A stretch of 64,000 nt of DNA from positions 17,691-81,690 of the forward strand of contig JAKLEZ010000026.1 of NCBI GenBank assembly GCA_022711465.1, written 5' to 3'. Below the pieces are notes generated by a model. That model ran no database searches. It saw nothing but the letters and a program-made list of their open reading frames with translations, and was not told the origin of the DNA. Positions 15,933 to 23,674 of the stretch are shown piece after piece. Origin of the DNA: Planctomycetota bacterium (lineage in GTDB: Bacteria > Planctomycetota > Phycisphaerae > UBA1845 > PWPN01). Numbering within the stretch: the first letter of the stretch is position 1; every line of letters begins with the position of its first letter. A program made the position numbers and the translations under genes.

Positions 15933-17252
15933 ATGGCACCATACACCCCGATCAACCGCCGCAGATTCCTCCAGGGCGCCGGCCAGGCGGCGGCCGCCAG
16001 CATCGCCCTGCCCTACTGGATACCGTCGTCGGCACTGGGCAAGGCCGACCAGGCCGCACCGAGCAACCGGCTGGTCGTCGGCTGCATCGGAACCGGCGGG
16101 CAGGGCCGCTACGACATGAACGGCTTCCTCGCCTCCGCCGACGCCCAGGTCGTGGCCGTCTGCGACGTGAAACGCGAGGCCCGCGACGCAGCTCGCGACC
16201 AGGTCAACAACCACTACAAGACACAGGACTGCAAAGCCTACGACGATTTCCGCGAGTTGATCGCCCGCGACGACATCGACATCGTCCAGATCGCCAGTAC
16301 CGACCAGTGGCACGTTCTCCACGCCCTGGCGGCCGTCCGGGCAGGCAAACACCTCTACGTCGAGAAACCCCTGGGCATGTGCGTCGAGGAGCTGAAGGTC
16401 CTGCGCACGGATTGCCATCGCTACGAGCGGGTCTTCCAGTTCGGTACCCAGCAGCGGTCCAGCCCCCAGTTCCGCCAGGCGTGCGAACTGGCCCTCAACG
16501 GCCGGATCGGCAAGCTCCAGACCATCAAGGTCTCCGCCCCGGTCGGGGCCAACGAACGAACCGGCGAGAGCGGCTACACCGCGACCCCGGTGCCCGATGG
16601 CTTCGATTACGACATGTGGCTCGGACCGGCCTCCTGGGCCCCCTACACGCCCAAGCGAACCGTCAGCCCGTATTGGTTCCACATCAGCGACTACTCGCTG
16701 GGCTACATCGCCGGGTGGGGCATCCATCACATCGACATCGCCCAGTGGGGCAGCGGGATGGAACTGACCGGGCCGGTTGAGATTGAAGGCTCGGGTCTGT
16801 TCCCAGGCAACGACGGCCTCTGCGACAATCCGCTCAACTGGGATGTGAACTACCTCTACCCCAACGGCGTTCGCGTCCACTTCACCAGCGACGGGCGACA
16901 GAACCGACACGGCATTCTCTTCGAGGGCAGCGAAGGCTGGGTCTACGTCAACCGCGAGGTCATCGATGCCAATCCCAAGAGCCTGCTCCGGGAGAAGACC
17001 AAGGCCGACGGCATCCACCTGCCGGTCAGCAGCCAGCACCAGCAGAACCTGCTGGACGCGGTCAAGAACGGCGGGCAGCCCGTCTGCCCAATCGATGTGG
17101 CCGTCCGCTCCGACACCGTCTGCCACCTGAGCCACATCGCCCTGCACCTGGGCCGCAAGCTTCGCTGGGATCCGGCCAAGGAGGAGTTTATCGACGACCC
17201 GGCGGCCAATGCCCGCTTGAAACGATCCATGCGAACACCGTGGCACCTGTAA
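15933..17252 (+). CDS. Tat-exported Gfo/Idh/MocA-family oxidoreductase
   Basis: This 439-residue NAD(P)-dependent sugar oxidoreductase has a twin-arginine signal at the start (INRRRFLQGAGQAAAASIALP), so it is exported folded. The Rossmann part runs VVGCIGTGGQGRYDMNGF, VVAVCDVKREA, DDIDIVQIASTDQWHVLHAL and LYVEKPLGM, where K of EKP is the catalytic lysine. The C-terminal alpha/beta domain includes GFDYDMWLGPASWAPYTPKR and WGIHHIDIAQWGSGME. This subgroup is typical of planctomycetes and Bacteroidetes, where relatives oxidise glycosides at C3. ATG 15933 was chosen because it starts directly before the RRRF motif, after a GGAGG. The ThuA-HEAT gene follows 17 bp later, giving an operon divergent from the DUF1080 gene. 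Confidence 0.92.
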   Translation: MAPYTPINRRRFLQGAGQAAAASIALPYWIPSSALGKADQAAPSNRLVVGCIGTGGQGRYDMNGFLASADAQVVAVCDVKREARDAARDQVNNHYKTQDCKAYDDFRELIARDDIDIVQIASTDQWHVLHALAAVRAGKHLYVEKPLGMCVEELKVLRTDCHRYERVFQFGTQQRSSPQFRQACELALNGRIGKLQTIKVSAPVGANERTGESGYTATPVPDGFDYDMWLGPASWAPYTPKRTVSPYWFHISDYSLGYIAGWGIHHIDIAQWGSGMELTGPVEIEGSGLFPGNDGLCDNPLNWDVNYLYPNGVRVHFTSDGRQNRHGILFEGSEGWVYVNREVIDANPKSLLREKTKADGIHLPVSSQHQQNLLDAVKNGGQPVCPIDVAVRSDTVCHLSHIALHLGRKLRWDPAKEEFIDDPAANARLKRSMRTPWHL

Positions 17253-17269
17253 TCTGGAGGTGAGGGACC

Positions 17270-18721
17270 ATGCCGATCAACGTGCTCATCCTGACCGGGG
17301 CCAACAACCACGACTGGCAGGCCACCACACCGGTCATCAAGCAGATCTTCGAGGGCAACGCCCGCTTCGCCGTCGCGGACGTGATCACCGATCCGGCCAA
17401 GTGCGATAGCGCCACCTTCGCCAAGTGCGATGTGGTGGTCAGCAACTGGTCGGCGTATCCGGCCATGACCGGCCACCAATGGGGAGTGGCCGCCGAGAAG
17501 GCCTTCGTGGACTTCATCAAGAGCGGGCACGGTTTCGTCGCCATCCACGCGGCCAGCGCCACCTCCCAGGATTGGCCCGAGCTCCAGCAGCTCCTCGGCC
17601 TGACCTGGGGGCTCGACAAGACCGCTCACGGCGCCTACCACACCCTGAAGGTCACCGTCGAAGACCACGACCATCCAATCACCAAGGGCATGCCCGACTT
17701 CTGGATCACCGACGAGCTGTGGCACAACATGGTCTGCCTCTCCGGGCAGTCGATTCACACGCTGTGCAAGGCATGGTCTGAGCCGGAGTTCAGCGGCACC
17801 GGCAAGTTCGAGCCGGTCCTCGTACCGACGCAGCTGGGCACCGGCCGCGGGCTGAACATCGTCCTCGGCCACGACGCGGCGGCGATGCGGAACCTCGCCT
17901 GGCAGACGCTGCTGCTCCGTGGTACCGAGTGGGCGGCCACCGGCCAGGTCACGTTGCCCATTCCCGAGCACTGGCCAGACTCGTCTGCCGAAGCCGTCGT
18001 CACCGGCGTCGATCCGGACGCGGCCATCAAGGCGGTCCTGGACTCCAAGTTCGGCCAAGACCGCCAGGCGTTGTTCGTTGTCGAGCAGCTGGTCAACGCT
18101 TCGACCGCCCACGACCACGAGGCCGCCATCGCCGCCCGCAGGCAACTCGCGGCCGAGCTCGCCGCCGCGCTCGAAGCCTGCCGGACGCCGCAAGCCAAGA
18201 GCTTCCTCTGCAAGCAGCTGGCGATGATCGGCGGTCCTGATGAGGTCAAGAACCTCGCGACGCTGCTCGGCCAGGAAGACACGGCCGACATGGCCCGCTT
18301 CGCCCTCGAGCGCATTCCCGGTGAAGGGGCATCGCTTGCCCTCCGCTCCGCAATGAGCAAGCTGAGCGGCAAGCCGGCCGTCGGCGTGATCAACTCGGTG
18401 GGCAACCGCGCCGAGCCCCAGGCGGTGAAAGAACTGATCCCGCTCCTGAGCAACAGCGATCCGCCCATCGTCGAAGCCGCCGCCGCCGCCCTCGGCAAGA
18501 TCGGCAGCCCGGAAGCAGCCCATGCCCTGAGCGCGATCCTGCCCAAGGTCGCCACCCCGATCCGAGCATCGGTCGCCGACGCCTGCCTCCGCTGCGCCGA
18601 CAAGCTCGCCGCGGGCAACAAAGACGCAGCCGAGAAGATCTACCGGCTCTTCGACACCGAGACGGAGCTCGAAGGCCCGCGTCTGGCCGCCCGGGCGGGG
18701 CGGGTAGCGTTGAAGAGGTAA
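17270..18721 (+). CDS. ThuA-domain protein with C-terminal HEAT repeats
   Basis: This 483-residue protein opens with a ThuA domain at about 1-225 (MPINVLILTGANNHDWQATT, GHGFVAIHAASATSQDW, DHDHPITKGMPDFWITDELWHNM, GRGLNIVLGHDAAAMRN). This is a glutamine-amidotransferase-like fold found in ThuA of trehalose utilisation, which works with a Gfo/Idh/MocA partner on 3-keto sugars. The remainder, about 250-483, consists of HEAT-like helical pairs (VKNLATLLGQEDTADMARFAL, AVKELIPLLSNSDPPIVEAAAAALGKIGSPEAAHAL). No signal peptide is evident, unlike the oxidoreductase upstream. The gene is 17 bp behind that oxidoreductase (GGAGGTG ribosome site in the gap) and they are surely co-transcribed. The HEAT part may be a scaffold. 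Confidence 0.87.
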   Translation: MPINVLILTGANNHDWQATTPVIKQIFEGNARFAVADVITDPAKCDSATFAKCDVVVSNWSAYPAMTGHQWGVAAEKAFVDFIKSGHGFVAIHAASATSQDWPELQQLLGLTWGLDKTAHGAYHTLKVTVEDHDHPITKGMPDFWITDELWHNMVCLSGQSIHTLCKAWSEPEFSGTGKFEPVLVPTQLGTGRGLNIVLGHDAAAMRNLAWQTLLLRGTEWAATGQVTLPIPEHWPDSSAEAVVTGVDPDAAIKAVLDSKFGQDRQALFVVEQLVNASTAHDHEAAIAARRQLAAELAAALEACRTPQAKSFLCKQLAMIGGPDEVKNLATLLGQEDTADMARFALERIPGEGASLALRSAMSKLSGKPAVGVINSVGNRAEPQAVKELIPLLSNSDPPIVEAAAAALGKIGSPEAAHALSAILPKVATPIRASVADACLRCADKLAAGNKDAAEKIYRLFDTETELEGPRLAARAGRVALKR

Positions 18722-18803
18722 AACCTGCCAGACCGCAGGCAGCGTACTTCAAGAGACCGGGACGGCGAAATCACGCGGTGTTCCGGCGTCCCTTTCTCCA
18801 TTC

Positions 18804-19703
18804 TCAATTCCCCATTTTCGTCCTCATCACCAGATCCACCGCATCTTCAAGCTCGCGCATCGGCGTCTTGAGCGTCGTCCGCGCCACGGTGTTATCCAGG
18901 GACACATCCCGTGGCCGAGCCACGCGTCCGGGGATCACGCTCGGATCGTTGGGCACGATCAGATCGGGCGAGAAGCCAACGTGCGCCGCGATCCGTCTGG
19001 CCATATCCACCCGCCGAACGACCTCGTTGCCCGCAAGATGGATGCGGCCCTGGAACTCGTTGCCCGCCAGTTCCAGCAACGCCCGCCCAGCCGTCACCAC
19101 GTCAACCGGCGTGCGAATCTCCGCCTGGGGCACCCCCACTTGCCTACCCTCTTTCAACGCGACCAGCATCTTAGGCAGGAACGTATTGCCCCGCCCGAAG
19201 AACGGCAGGCCCATCACGATGGCCAGCCGGCCGATCGCCCAGTTCACGGCCGTCGCGACCACCGCCGCCTCGGCCGCCAGCTTCGTCTGGCCGTAGTAGT
19301 TGACCGGCCCGGGTGCATCGTCCTCGCGATAGCCGCCCTTCTCGCCGTCGAAGATCGTGTCAGTCGAAACATGTACCAGCCGCACGCCGCCTTCCCGGCA
19401 CAGCTCCGCCACAAGCCGCGCGGTCTCGACGTTGACCCGCCAAGCCTCATCCTGATGCGTCTGGCAATACTCGATATCCGCGATGGCCGCAGAGTGGATG
19501 ACCGCGTTGGGGCGCAGCTCGTGGAACGCTCGCGTGACCTGCCCGGGCTCGAGCAGATCGAGCCGGTGCCAGACCAGCCCATCCCGCCGGATCGGTGGCT
19601 CACGGCCCGAGAACGCATGAACCTCCCAGGCGTCGCCCGCTTGGCAGACGATACTCCCTCCGACGAAGCCCGATGCACCTGTCACGATCAAACGTCGTGT
19701 CAT
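18804..19703 (-). CDS. RmlD-like NAD(P)-dependent sugar reductase (dTDP-4-dehydrorhamnose reductase family)
   Basis: This 299-residue extended short-chain dehydrogenase has the nucleotide-binding start RLIVTGASGFVGGSIV, the segment AVIHSAAIADIEYCQ, LVHVSTDTIFDGEKGGYREDD and the catalytic YYGQTKLAAE (YxxxK). These are typical of RmlD, which reduces dTDP-4-keto-L-rhamnose. No RmlA, B or C gene lies nearby, so a stand-alone reductase of another nucleotide sugar, or a general SDR epimerase, is possible. It converges with the ThuA-HEAT gene (82 bp gap) and lies 30 bp downstream of the TPR membrane protein on the same strand, so it may be the last gene of that operon. Confidence 0.85.
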   Translation of the reverse strand: MTRRLIVTGASGFVGGSIVCQAGDAWEVHAFSGREPPIRRDGLVWHRLDLLEPGQVTRAFHELRPNAVIHSAAIADIEYCQTHQDEAWRVNVETARLVAELCREGGVRLVHVSTDTIFDGEKGGYREDDAPGPVNYYGQTKLAAEAAVVATAVNWAIGRLAIVMGLPFFGRGNTFLPKMLVALKEGRQVGVPQAEIRTPVDVVTAGRALLELAGNEFQGRIHLAGNEVVRRVDMARRIAAHVGFSPDLIVPNDPSVIPGRVARPRDVSLDNTVARTTLKTPMRELEDAVDLVMRTKMGN

Positions 19704-19733
19704 ACCTGACCTTCTGACCGGCCTTGGGCCGCC

Positions 19734-21029
19734 CTATTTTCGCACCCTGGCCGACATGAGCAGGTTGGCGGCCCACGGGGACAGGATTGCCCCGAGGACG
19801 AACACCCCGAACAGAAGGCTGCTCACGGCCTTCACGAGTGCCTGCATCTCGGCGGTTTCCGCGGTGTGGGCGATGACCCCATCGAGGCCGAGGGAGGCGA
19901 AACCGCAGAGGGCCATGGCGGCGGTGAGCGACGCCATCGTCCGGCGCGGCCAGCCCTGAGGGCAGCTGAAGGTCCCGGCGAGGGGGATGATCAGCAAGCC
20001 GCACACGAGTCCGGCGTAGGCCATCCACGAGCTGCGGAGCCACACGGCGGCGCCGAGGGCCAGAATGGTTCCCAGCACGCACGCCCCTATCCAGTTAGAA
20101 GCACGGACCTCCTCGGGGCTCAGCACCATTCGCCCGAAGCGATTCAGACGCAGGAGCAGATTGAACAGGGGGTTGGCGACCCAGGACAGAAAGACGAAGG
20201 CCAGGTAGAGCAGGAGGAAAGGCAGAATGAACGGAGCCCAACCGGGATGATGCCTGGCGAAGCTGCTCAGCATGCGGAAGACGACGTAGGCTCCGATGAT
20301 CAGGCCCCACCGCACGCTGGGGCTGAGGGCGCTCATCCACAGGAAGTAGCGGAGCATCAGGCCGTACACGATGTTCCTGGCCCGCAGGGACGCGACGATG
20401 CCTTGCCGAGCCCACTCGTTCTCGGGGGCGAGTCGGAGGGCCTCGCGGAAGTGTTCGAGGGCCTTGGCCGGTTGATGTTGATAGAGGAGATTCCAGCCGA
20501 GGTTGGCGTGGGTGACGGACTCTTCCGGCTCGTCGGCCAGGGCGGCATGGAGTGCCGCGTGGGCTTCCTGTTTGCGACCCATTCGCGTCAGGGCGATGGC
20601 CCGGATGTTGGCGCACTGGGTGTTGCCGGGATCGATGGCCATGCCCTGTTCGGCGGCCTGGAGGGCGGCCGGCCATTGGCGCTGCTGGAAGAGGATGTTG
20701 GCCCGGAGGGCGTGGTACGGAGCCTCCTGCGGATCGAGTCGGACGGCTTCCTCGATGGAGCGTGCGGCCTCGTCGAGGCGATTGCGGTCGTGGAGCACGA
20801 CGGCCATGGCGTAGTGCGAGAAGGACGCGTCCGGGGCGGAACCGATGGCGGCCCGGGCGGACTCCGTCGCCTCCTTGTACCTCTCTGTGCCCGCCAAGCA
20901 GATGGCGAGCATGGCGTGTCCCCAGCCGTCGTCCGGCTCCTCGGCGAGTCCCTGGCGGAGTTCGGGTTCGGCGAGGTCAAACCGCGATTGGCCGATCAAG
21001 GCGCTGGCTCGTGCGAAGTGGATGTTCAT
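19734..21029 (-). CDS. TPR-repeat membrane protein
   Basis: This 431-residue protein has five to six tetratricopeptide repeats at about 1-215 (FDLAEPELRQGLAEEPDDGW, YKEATESARAAIGSAPDASF, LDEAARSIEEAVRLDPQEAP, WPAALQAAEQGMAIDPGN, PAKALEHFREALRLAPENEW). About six hydrophobic helices follow between 225 and 425, including WGLIIGAYVVFRML, ILPFLLLYLAFVFLSWV and WIGACVLGTILALGAAVWL. The C-terminus ends LLMSARVRK. I chose ATG 21029 because it forms an ATGA overlap with the stop of the TPR-AAA gene; longer in-frame starts run inside that gene. The two genes are therefore coupled, and the membrane TPR protein may be an anchor or client adaptor for the ATPase. Function otherwise unknown. Confidence 0.85.
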   Translation of the reverse strand: MNIHFARASALIGQSRFDLAEPELRQGLAEEPDDGWGHAMLAICLAGTERYKEATESARAAIGSAPDASFSHYAMAVVLHDRNRLDEAARSIEEAVRLDPQEAPYHALRANILFQQRQWPAALQAAEQGMAIDPGNTQCANIRAIALTRMGRKQEAHAALHAALADEPEESVTHANLGWNLLYQHQPAKALEHFREALRLAPENEWARQGIVASLRARNIVYGLMLRYFLWMSALSPSVRWGLIIGAYVVFRMLSSFARHHPGWAPFILPFLLLYLAFVFLSWVANPLFNLLLRLNRFGRMVLSPEEVRASNWIGACVLGTILALGAAVWLRSSWMAYAGLVCGLLIIPLAGTFSCPQGWPRRTMASLTAAMALCGFASLGLDGVIAHTAETAEMQALVKAVSSLLFGVFVLGAILSPWAANLLMSARVRK

Positions 21030-22372
21030 GTCAGCCTGAGGTACTTGAGGACGTCGTCGTAGAGACCGCCCTGATTGGCGTAGACCGCGTAATTGCGGGC
21101 CGTCGAGAACCACTCGCGGGTGGACGGCTGCACCTTCTTCGCTGCGGCGGCCAGGTCCTTCGTGGTCAGTGGCGAGGGCGTGCCGGCCTTCATTGCCTCG
21201 CGGAGCTTGTCCTCGATGGCCATATCGACCACGGCCTTGAGGTCGGCCCCGGAGAAGTTCTCGGTCGTCTTGGCCAGTCGGTCGTAGTCCAGATCGCTGA
21301 CCGGCTTGCCCCGGCAGAGGACCCGCAGCACCTCCGCCCGGGCGGTCGTGTCGGGCGGGGGCACGAAGAGGATGCGGTCGAACCGCCCTGGTCGCCGGAA
21401 CGCCGAGTCGAGATGCCACGGGGCGTTGGTGGCGGCGAGGATAAGCACGCCGTCGTTGGAGGCTTTGGCCCCGTCGAGTTCGGCGAGGAACTGGTTGACG
21501 ACCTGGCGCCCGGCGCTGCCCCGCAAGTCGCTGCGGCTGGCTCCGAGGGCGTCCACCTCGTCGAAGAAGAGCACGCACGGCCGACTGCGGCGGGCCTGCT
21601 CGAAGACCTGGTGGAGGTTTCGCTCGCTGTTGCCCAGCCACATGTCGAGGACGTCGTTGATCCCGACGACCAGGAAGCTGGCCCTGATTTCGCCAGCCGT
21701 TGCCCGGGACAAGTGGGTTTTACCACATCCGGGTGGGCCGTACATGAGAATGCCCCCACCGATCGGTTTGCCGTAGGCCTCATACAGTTCGCGATGGGTC
21801 AGCGGGTGGATGATCTTGAGGCGGATTTCCTCCTTGACCGATTCCATTCCGCCGACGTCGGCAAAGGTGATCTTGGGCCGCTCCATCTGCAGTTCGGGGC
21901 CGGGGGTTGAATCCCCGCCGATGCCCATGCGGATGCGTCCGTTGTCGACTTCGTCGTCGGGTTCACTGCCCGCGCCGAGCCGTTCGGCGAGTTCCTCGTC
22001 GGCCGCACCGGGATCGGCCTCGATGGCGCGTTTGTACTGGCGTACCGCTCGTTCCGCATTGCCCTCCTGGAGCAGGAGTCGGGCGTGCAGGAGGTAGATG
22101 GCCGCCGGGGTATCCGGGCGTTTCAGGAATTCCTCGACGATGACCAGGGCGTGGCTCTGCTTACCCGCCTGGTAGAACGCCTGAGCCAGCCCGACCTTGA
22201 GTTCACGGGCGTCGGCCGCCTGGGCCAGTCCTGCCCGGAAGATCTCGATGGCTTCCTCCGCTCGTCCGACGCGGAGCAGCAAATCACCGAGATGCCGTCG
22301 GAGGGTGAGGTTGTCCGGGGACGCCTCGAGCGCGGCGCGAAGGGCCTGGATGGCTTCGTCTCCGTGGAGCAT
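21026..22372 (-). CDS. TPR-AAA ATPase
   Basis: This 448-residue protein combines N-terminal TPR-like helices (about 1-125; DEAIQALRAALEASPDNLTL, AEEAIEIFRAGLAQAADARE) with a single AAA module. A linker rich in acidic residues precedes ITFADVGGMESVKEEIR. The ATPase shows Walker A MYGPPGCGKTHL, Walker B CVLFFDEVDALG, sensor 1 ILAATNAPWHLD and the arginine finger region FRRPGRFDRILF, followed by a lid (NFSGADLKAVVDMAIEDKL). It resembles the spastin/katanin/VPS4-like and FtsH-like branch of AAA proteins, but has no protease domain. It is upstream of, and overlaps, the TPR membrane protein gene. Likely a hexameric remodelling ATPase; substrate unknown. Confidence 0.88.
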   Translation of the reverse strand: MLHGDEAIQALRAALEASPDNLTLRRHLGDLLLRVGRAEEAIEIFRAGLAQAADARELKVGLAQAFYQAGKQSHALVIVEEFLKRPDTPAAIYLLHARLLLQEGNAERAVRQYKRAIEADPGAADEELAERLGAGSEPDDEVDNGRIRMGIGGDSTPGPELQMERPKITFADVGGMESVKEEIRLKIIHPLTHRELYEAYGKPIGGGILMYGPPGCGKTHLSRATAGEIRASFLVVGINDVLDMWLGNSERNLHQVFEQARRSRPCVLFFDEVDALGASRSDLRGSAGRQVVNQFLAELDGAKASNDGVLILAATNAPWHLDSAFRRPGRFDRILFVPPPDTTARAEVLRVLCRGKPVSDLDYDRLAKTTENFSGADLKAVVDMAIEDKLREAMKAGTPSPLTTKDLAAAAKKVQPSTREWFSTARNYAVYANQGGLYDDVLKYLRLT

Positions 22373-22676
22373 AGGTGGTCGAGCCTACCGCCCCCCCCTG
22401 CGCAGGTCAACGCGTTGCCGGCCGGCGGGAGCGTGAGGGGCGTGGGCCGGACGGGACCACACCGGGGCATCGTGCGCGTCGTCCAGGCGGAACGGGCGAC
22501 GTGTTTTCAGGCATCCGCGATTCCGGCGGCGTTGGCCGTGGCGGGCGAGCGCGTCTTCGAGGCCAAACGAAGCCATTGGCTCGATGAGGCAACCGCGTTT
22601 TCAGTACTACCGACCGGCCTCGGCGTCCGATCGCGCGAACAACGCGGCGCCAAACGAAGCCAACTGAGCGTTTGGT

Positions 22677-22746
22677 GGTCAGGGCTCAGCGATCAGGGAT
22701 CAGGGATCAGCGGTCGGCGGTCGGCAGTCAGCGATTGGCTGTTAGC
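22677..22746. repeat. Heptanucleotide tandem repeat, ten degenerate units
   Basis: Ten consecutive seven-base units can be laid out: GGTCAGG, GCTCAGC, GATCAGG twice, GATCAGC, GGTCGGC twice, AGTCAGC, GATTGGC and TGTTAGC. The consensus is approximately RRTCAGS. A second array of the same unit lies 120 bp downstream. Confidence 0.75.
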
Positions 22747-22866
22747 CGGCTATTGGCCGGAGAGGTGGGCGGGAGAAGCTATCGAGATTTCAAAGAGCTG
22801 GGAGACGGACCGCAGGGATCGTCCTCTGTGCTCATATCACCTGTCCCGTCCCGGGGTAGGAGAAGC

Positions 22867-22901
22867 CGTCAACAGTCAGCAGTCAGTGGTCAGCGGTCAG
22901 C
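22867..22901. repeat. Heptanucleotide tandem repeat, five units (second block)
   Basis: The units are CGTCAAC, AGTCAGC, AGTCAGT and GGTCAGC twice. They share the unit of the array at 22677-22746, so both blocks probably expanded from the same sequence. Confidence 0.7.
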
Positions 22902-22979
22902 AAGAGGAAAGGGGTGGAAGCCCTGGGCGAGAAGACGTGGGGAGCAGATCATGAAAAGACAAGGGGGCTATGCGGCCTA

Positions 22980-23002
22980 AAAATCATCCTGACACCTTTT
23001 TT
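22980..23002. repeat. Dispersed 23-bp repeat, copy 1
   Basis: These 23 bases are identical to 54160-54182. The core reads ATCATCCTGACACC and ends in a run of T. GGTGTCAGG-type elements of this kind are often dispersed in bacterial genomes near REP/RAYT-like sequences, but no transposase is visible here. Confidence 0.7.
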
Positions 23003-23033
23003 TCTACGGGGAAGTAAGGGTAGTTGGGCGGGC

Positions 23034-23062
23034 TTGCATTGCGGAAGGCAAAGCCTTATAGT
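23034..23062 (+). promoter_or_regulatory. Sigma-70-like promoter for rpsO
   Basis: TTGCAT at 23034-23039 and TATAGT at 23057-23062 are separated by 17 bp. The start site would lie near 23069, giving a leader of about 100 nt before the rpsO ATG. Leaders of this size carry autoregulatory structures in some bacterial rpsO mRNAs; I did not resolve one here. Confidence 0.6.
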
Positions 23063-23170
23063 ACCGAACGAAGAATGGAAAGAGTGTAAGGGAAATGTGA
23101 GGTTTGGCATCGGCCGGAGCGGACTCCGGCGGGTGGACCTGAACCGTAACGGAAGGTGCTGCAGGCAGTT

Positions 23171-23440
23171 ATGGCGATCACGGCTGAACAGAAGCGGGAA
23201 TTGGTCGGAACGCACCGGACCCATGAGAAGGACACCGGATCGCCCGAAGTCCAGATTGCCCTGTTGACGCAGCGGATCAACCAGTTGACCGAGCATCTGA
23301 AGACGCACAAGAAGGATGAGTCTTCGCGGCGCGGACTGCTGATGATGGTTGGTCACCGGAATGGTCTGCTGAAGTACTTGGCGGCGACCGACCGCCAGCG
23401 GTATCTGAGCTTGATTGCCCGTCTCGGCCTGCGCAAGTAG
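23171..23440 (+). CDS. rpsO: 30S ribosomal protein S15
   Basis: This 89-residue protein matches bacterial S15 over its full length: MAITAEQKRELVGTHRTHEK, DTGSPEVQIALLTQRINQLT, EHLKTHKKDESSRRGLLMMV and GHRNGLLKYLAATDRQRYL. It binds 16S rRNA in the small-subunit platform. ATG 23171 gives the standard N-terminus; an upstream in-frame ATG at 23156 would add five extra residues. It is followed by pnp after 234 bp, the conserved rpsO-pnp order of many bacteria. Confidence 0.97.
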   Translation: MAITAEQKRELVGTHRTHEKDTGSPEVQIALLTQRINQLTEHLKTHKKDESSRRGLLMMVGHRNGLLKYLAATDRQRYLSLIARLGLRK

Positions 23441-23674
23441 CCTGCTCTGGCACGCACCGTCCGGCCACTCTGGTTCCTATGGAAGCGCCCCGGGCCCATC
23501 CCCAGGCAGTGGGTGCTTCAAGTTCCGGCTGGCTGATGAGCAACGACACAAGACGCCCTGCCTCCGGCGACGGACGAGGTTGCCCAGCTGTGGGGAGTAT
23601 CTCTCTTCACTCGTTTCGCGATTACAGTTCAGGTCATGTTTATTCAAGTAGGACAGTGGTTAAGGCGGTATTGA

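Larger units (their letters stand above)
22373..23170. other. 800-bp gene-free spacer with heptamer arrays, a dispersed repeat and the rpsO promoter
   Basis: No convincing gene is present. The stretch holds two blocks of seven-base tandem repeats (22677-22746 and 22867-22901), one copy of a 23-bp repeat that recurs at 54160, and a promoter-like pair at 23034-23062. Hypothetical short plus-strand frames run through the repeats and have no protein-like composition. Confidence 0.6.

Noticed and set aside
12710..16780. A plus-strand open frame of over 1300 codons across PfkB, uronate isomerase, DUF1080 and oxidoreductase genes
   Set aside because: It covers four well-supported genes in other frames and has no recognisable domain; length alone is explained by GC bias.
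18722..18803. Terminator between the ThuA-HEAT and RmlD-like genes
   Set aside because: GGGACG and CGTCCC could pair, but the loop exceeds 20 bases and the tail is not T-rich enough to call.
21030..21641. In-frame N-terminal extension of the TPR membrane protein
   Set aside because: It lies inside the TPR-AAA coding region and is Arg/Gly-rich; the ATGA overlap gives a better start.
22677..22901. CRISPR-like array
   Set aside because: The units are seven bases long and directly adjacent, with no spacers and no cas genes; it is a simple tandem repeat.
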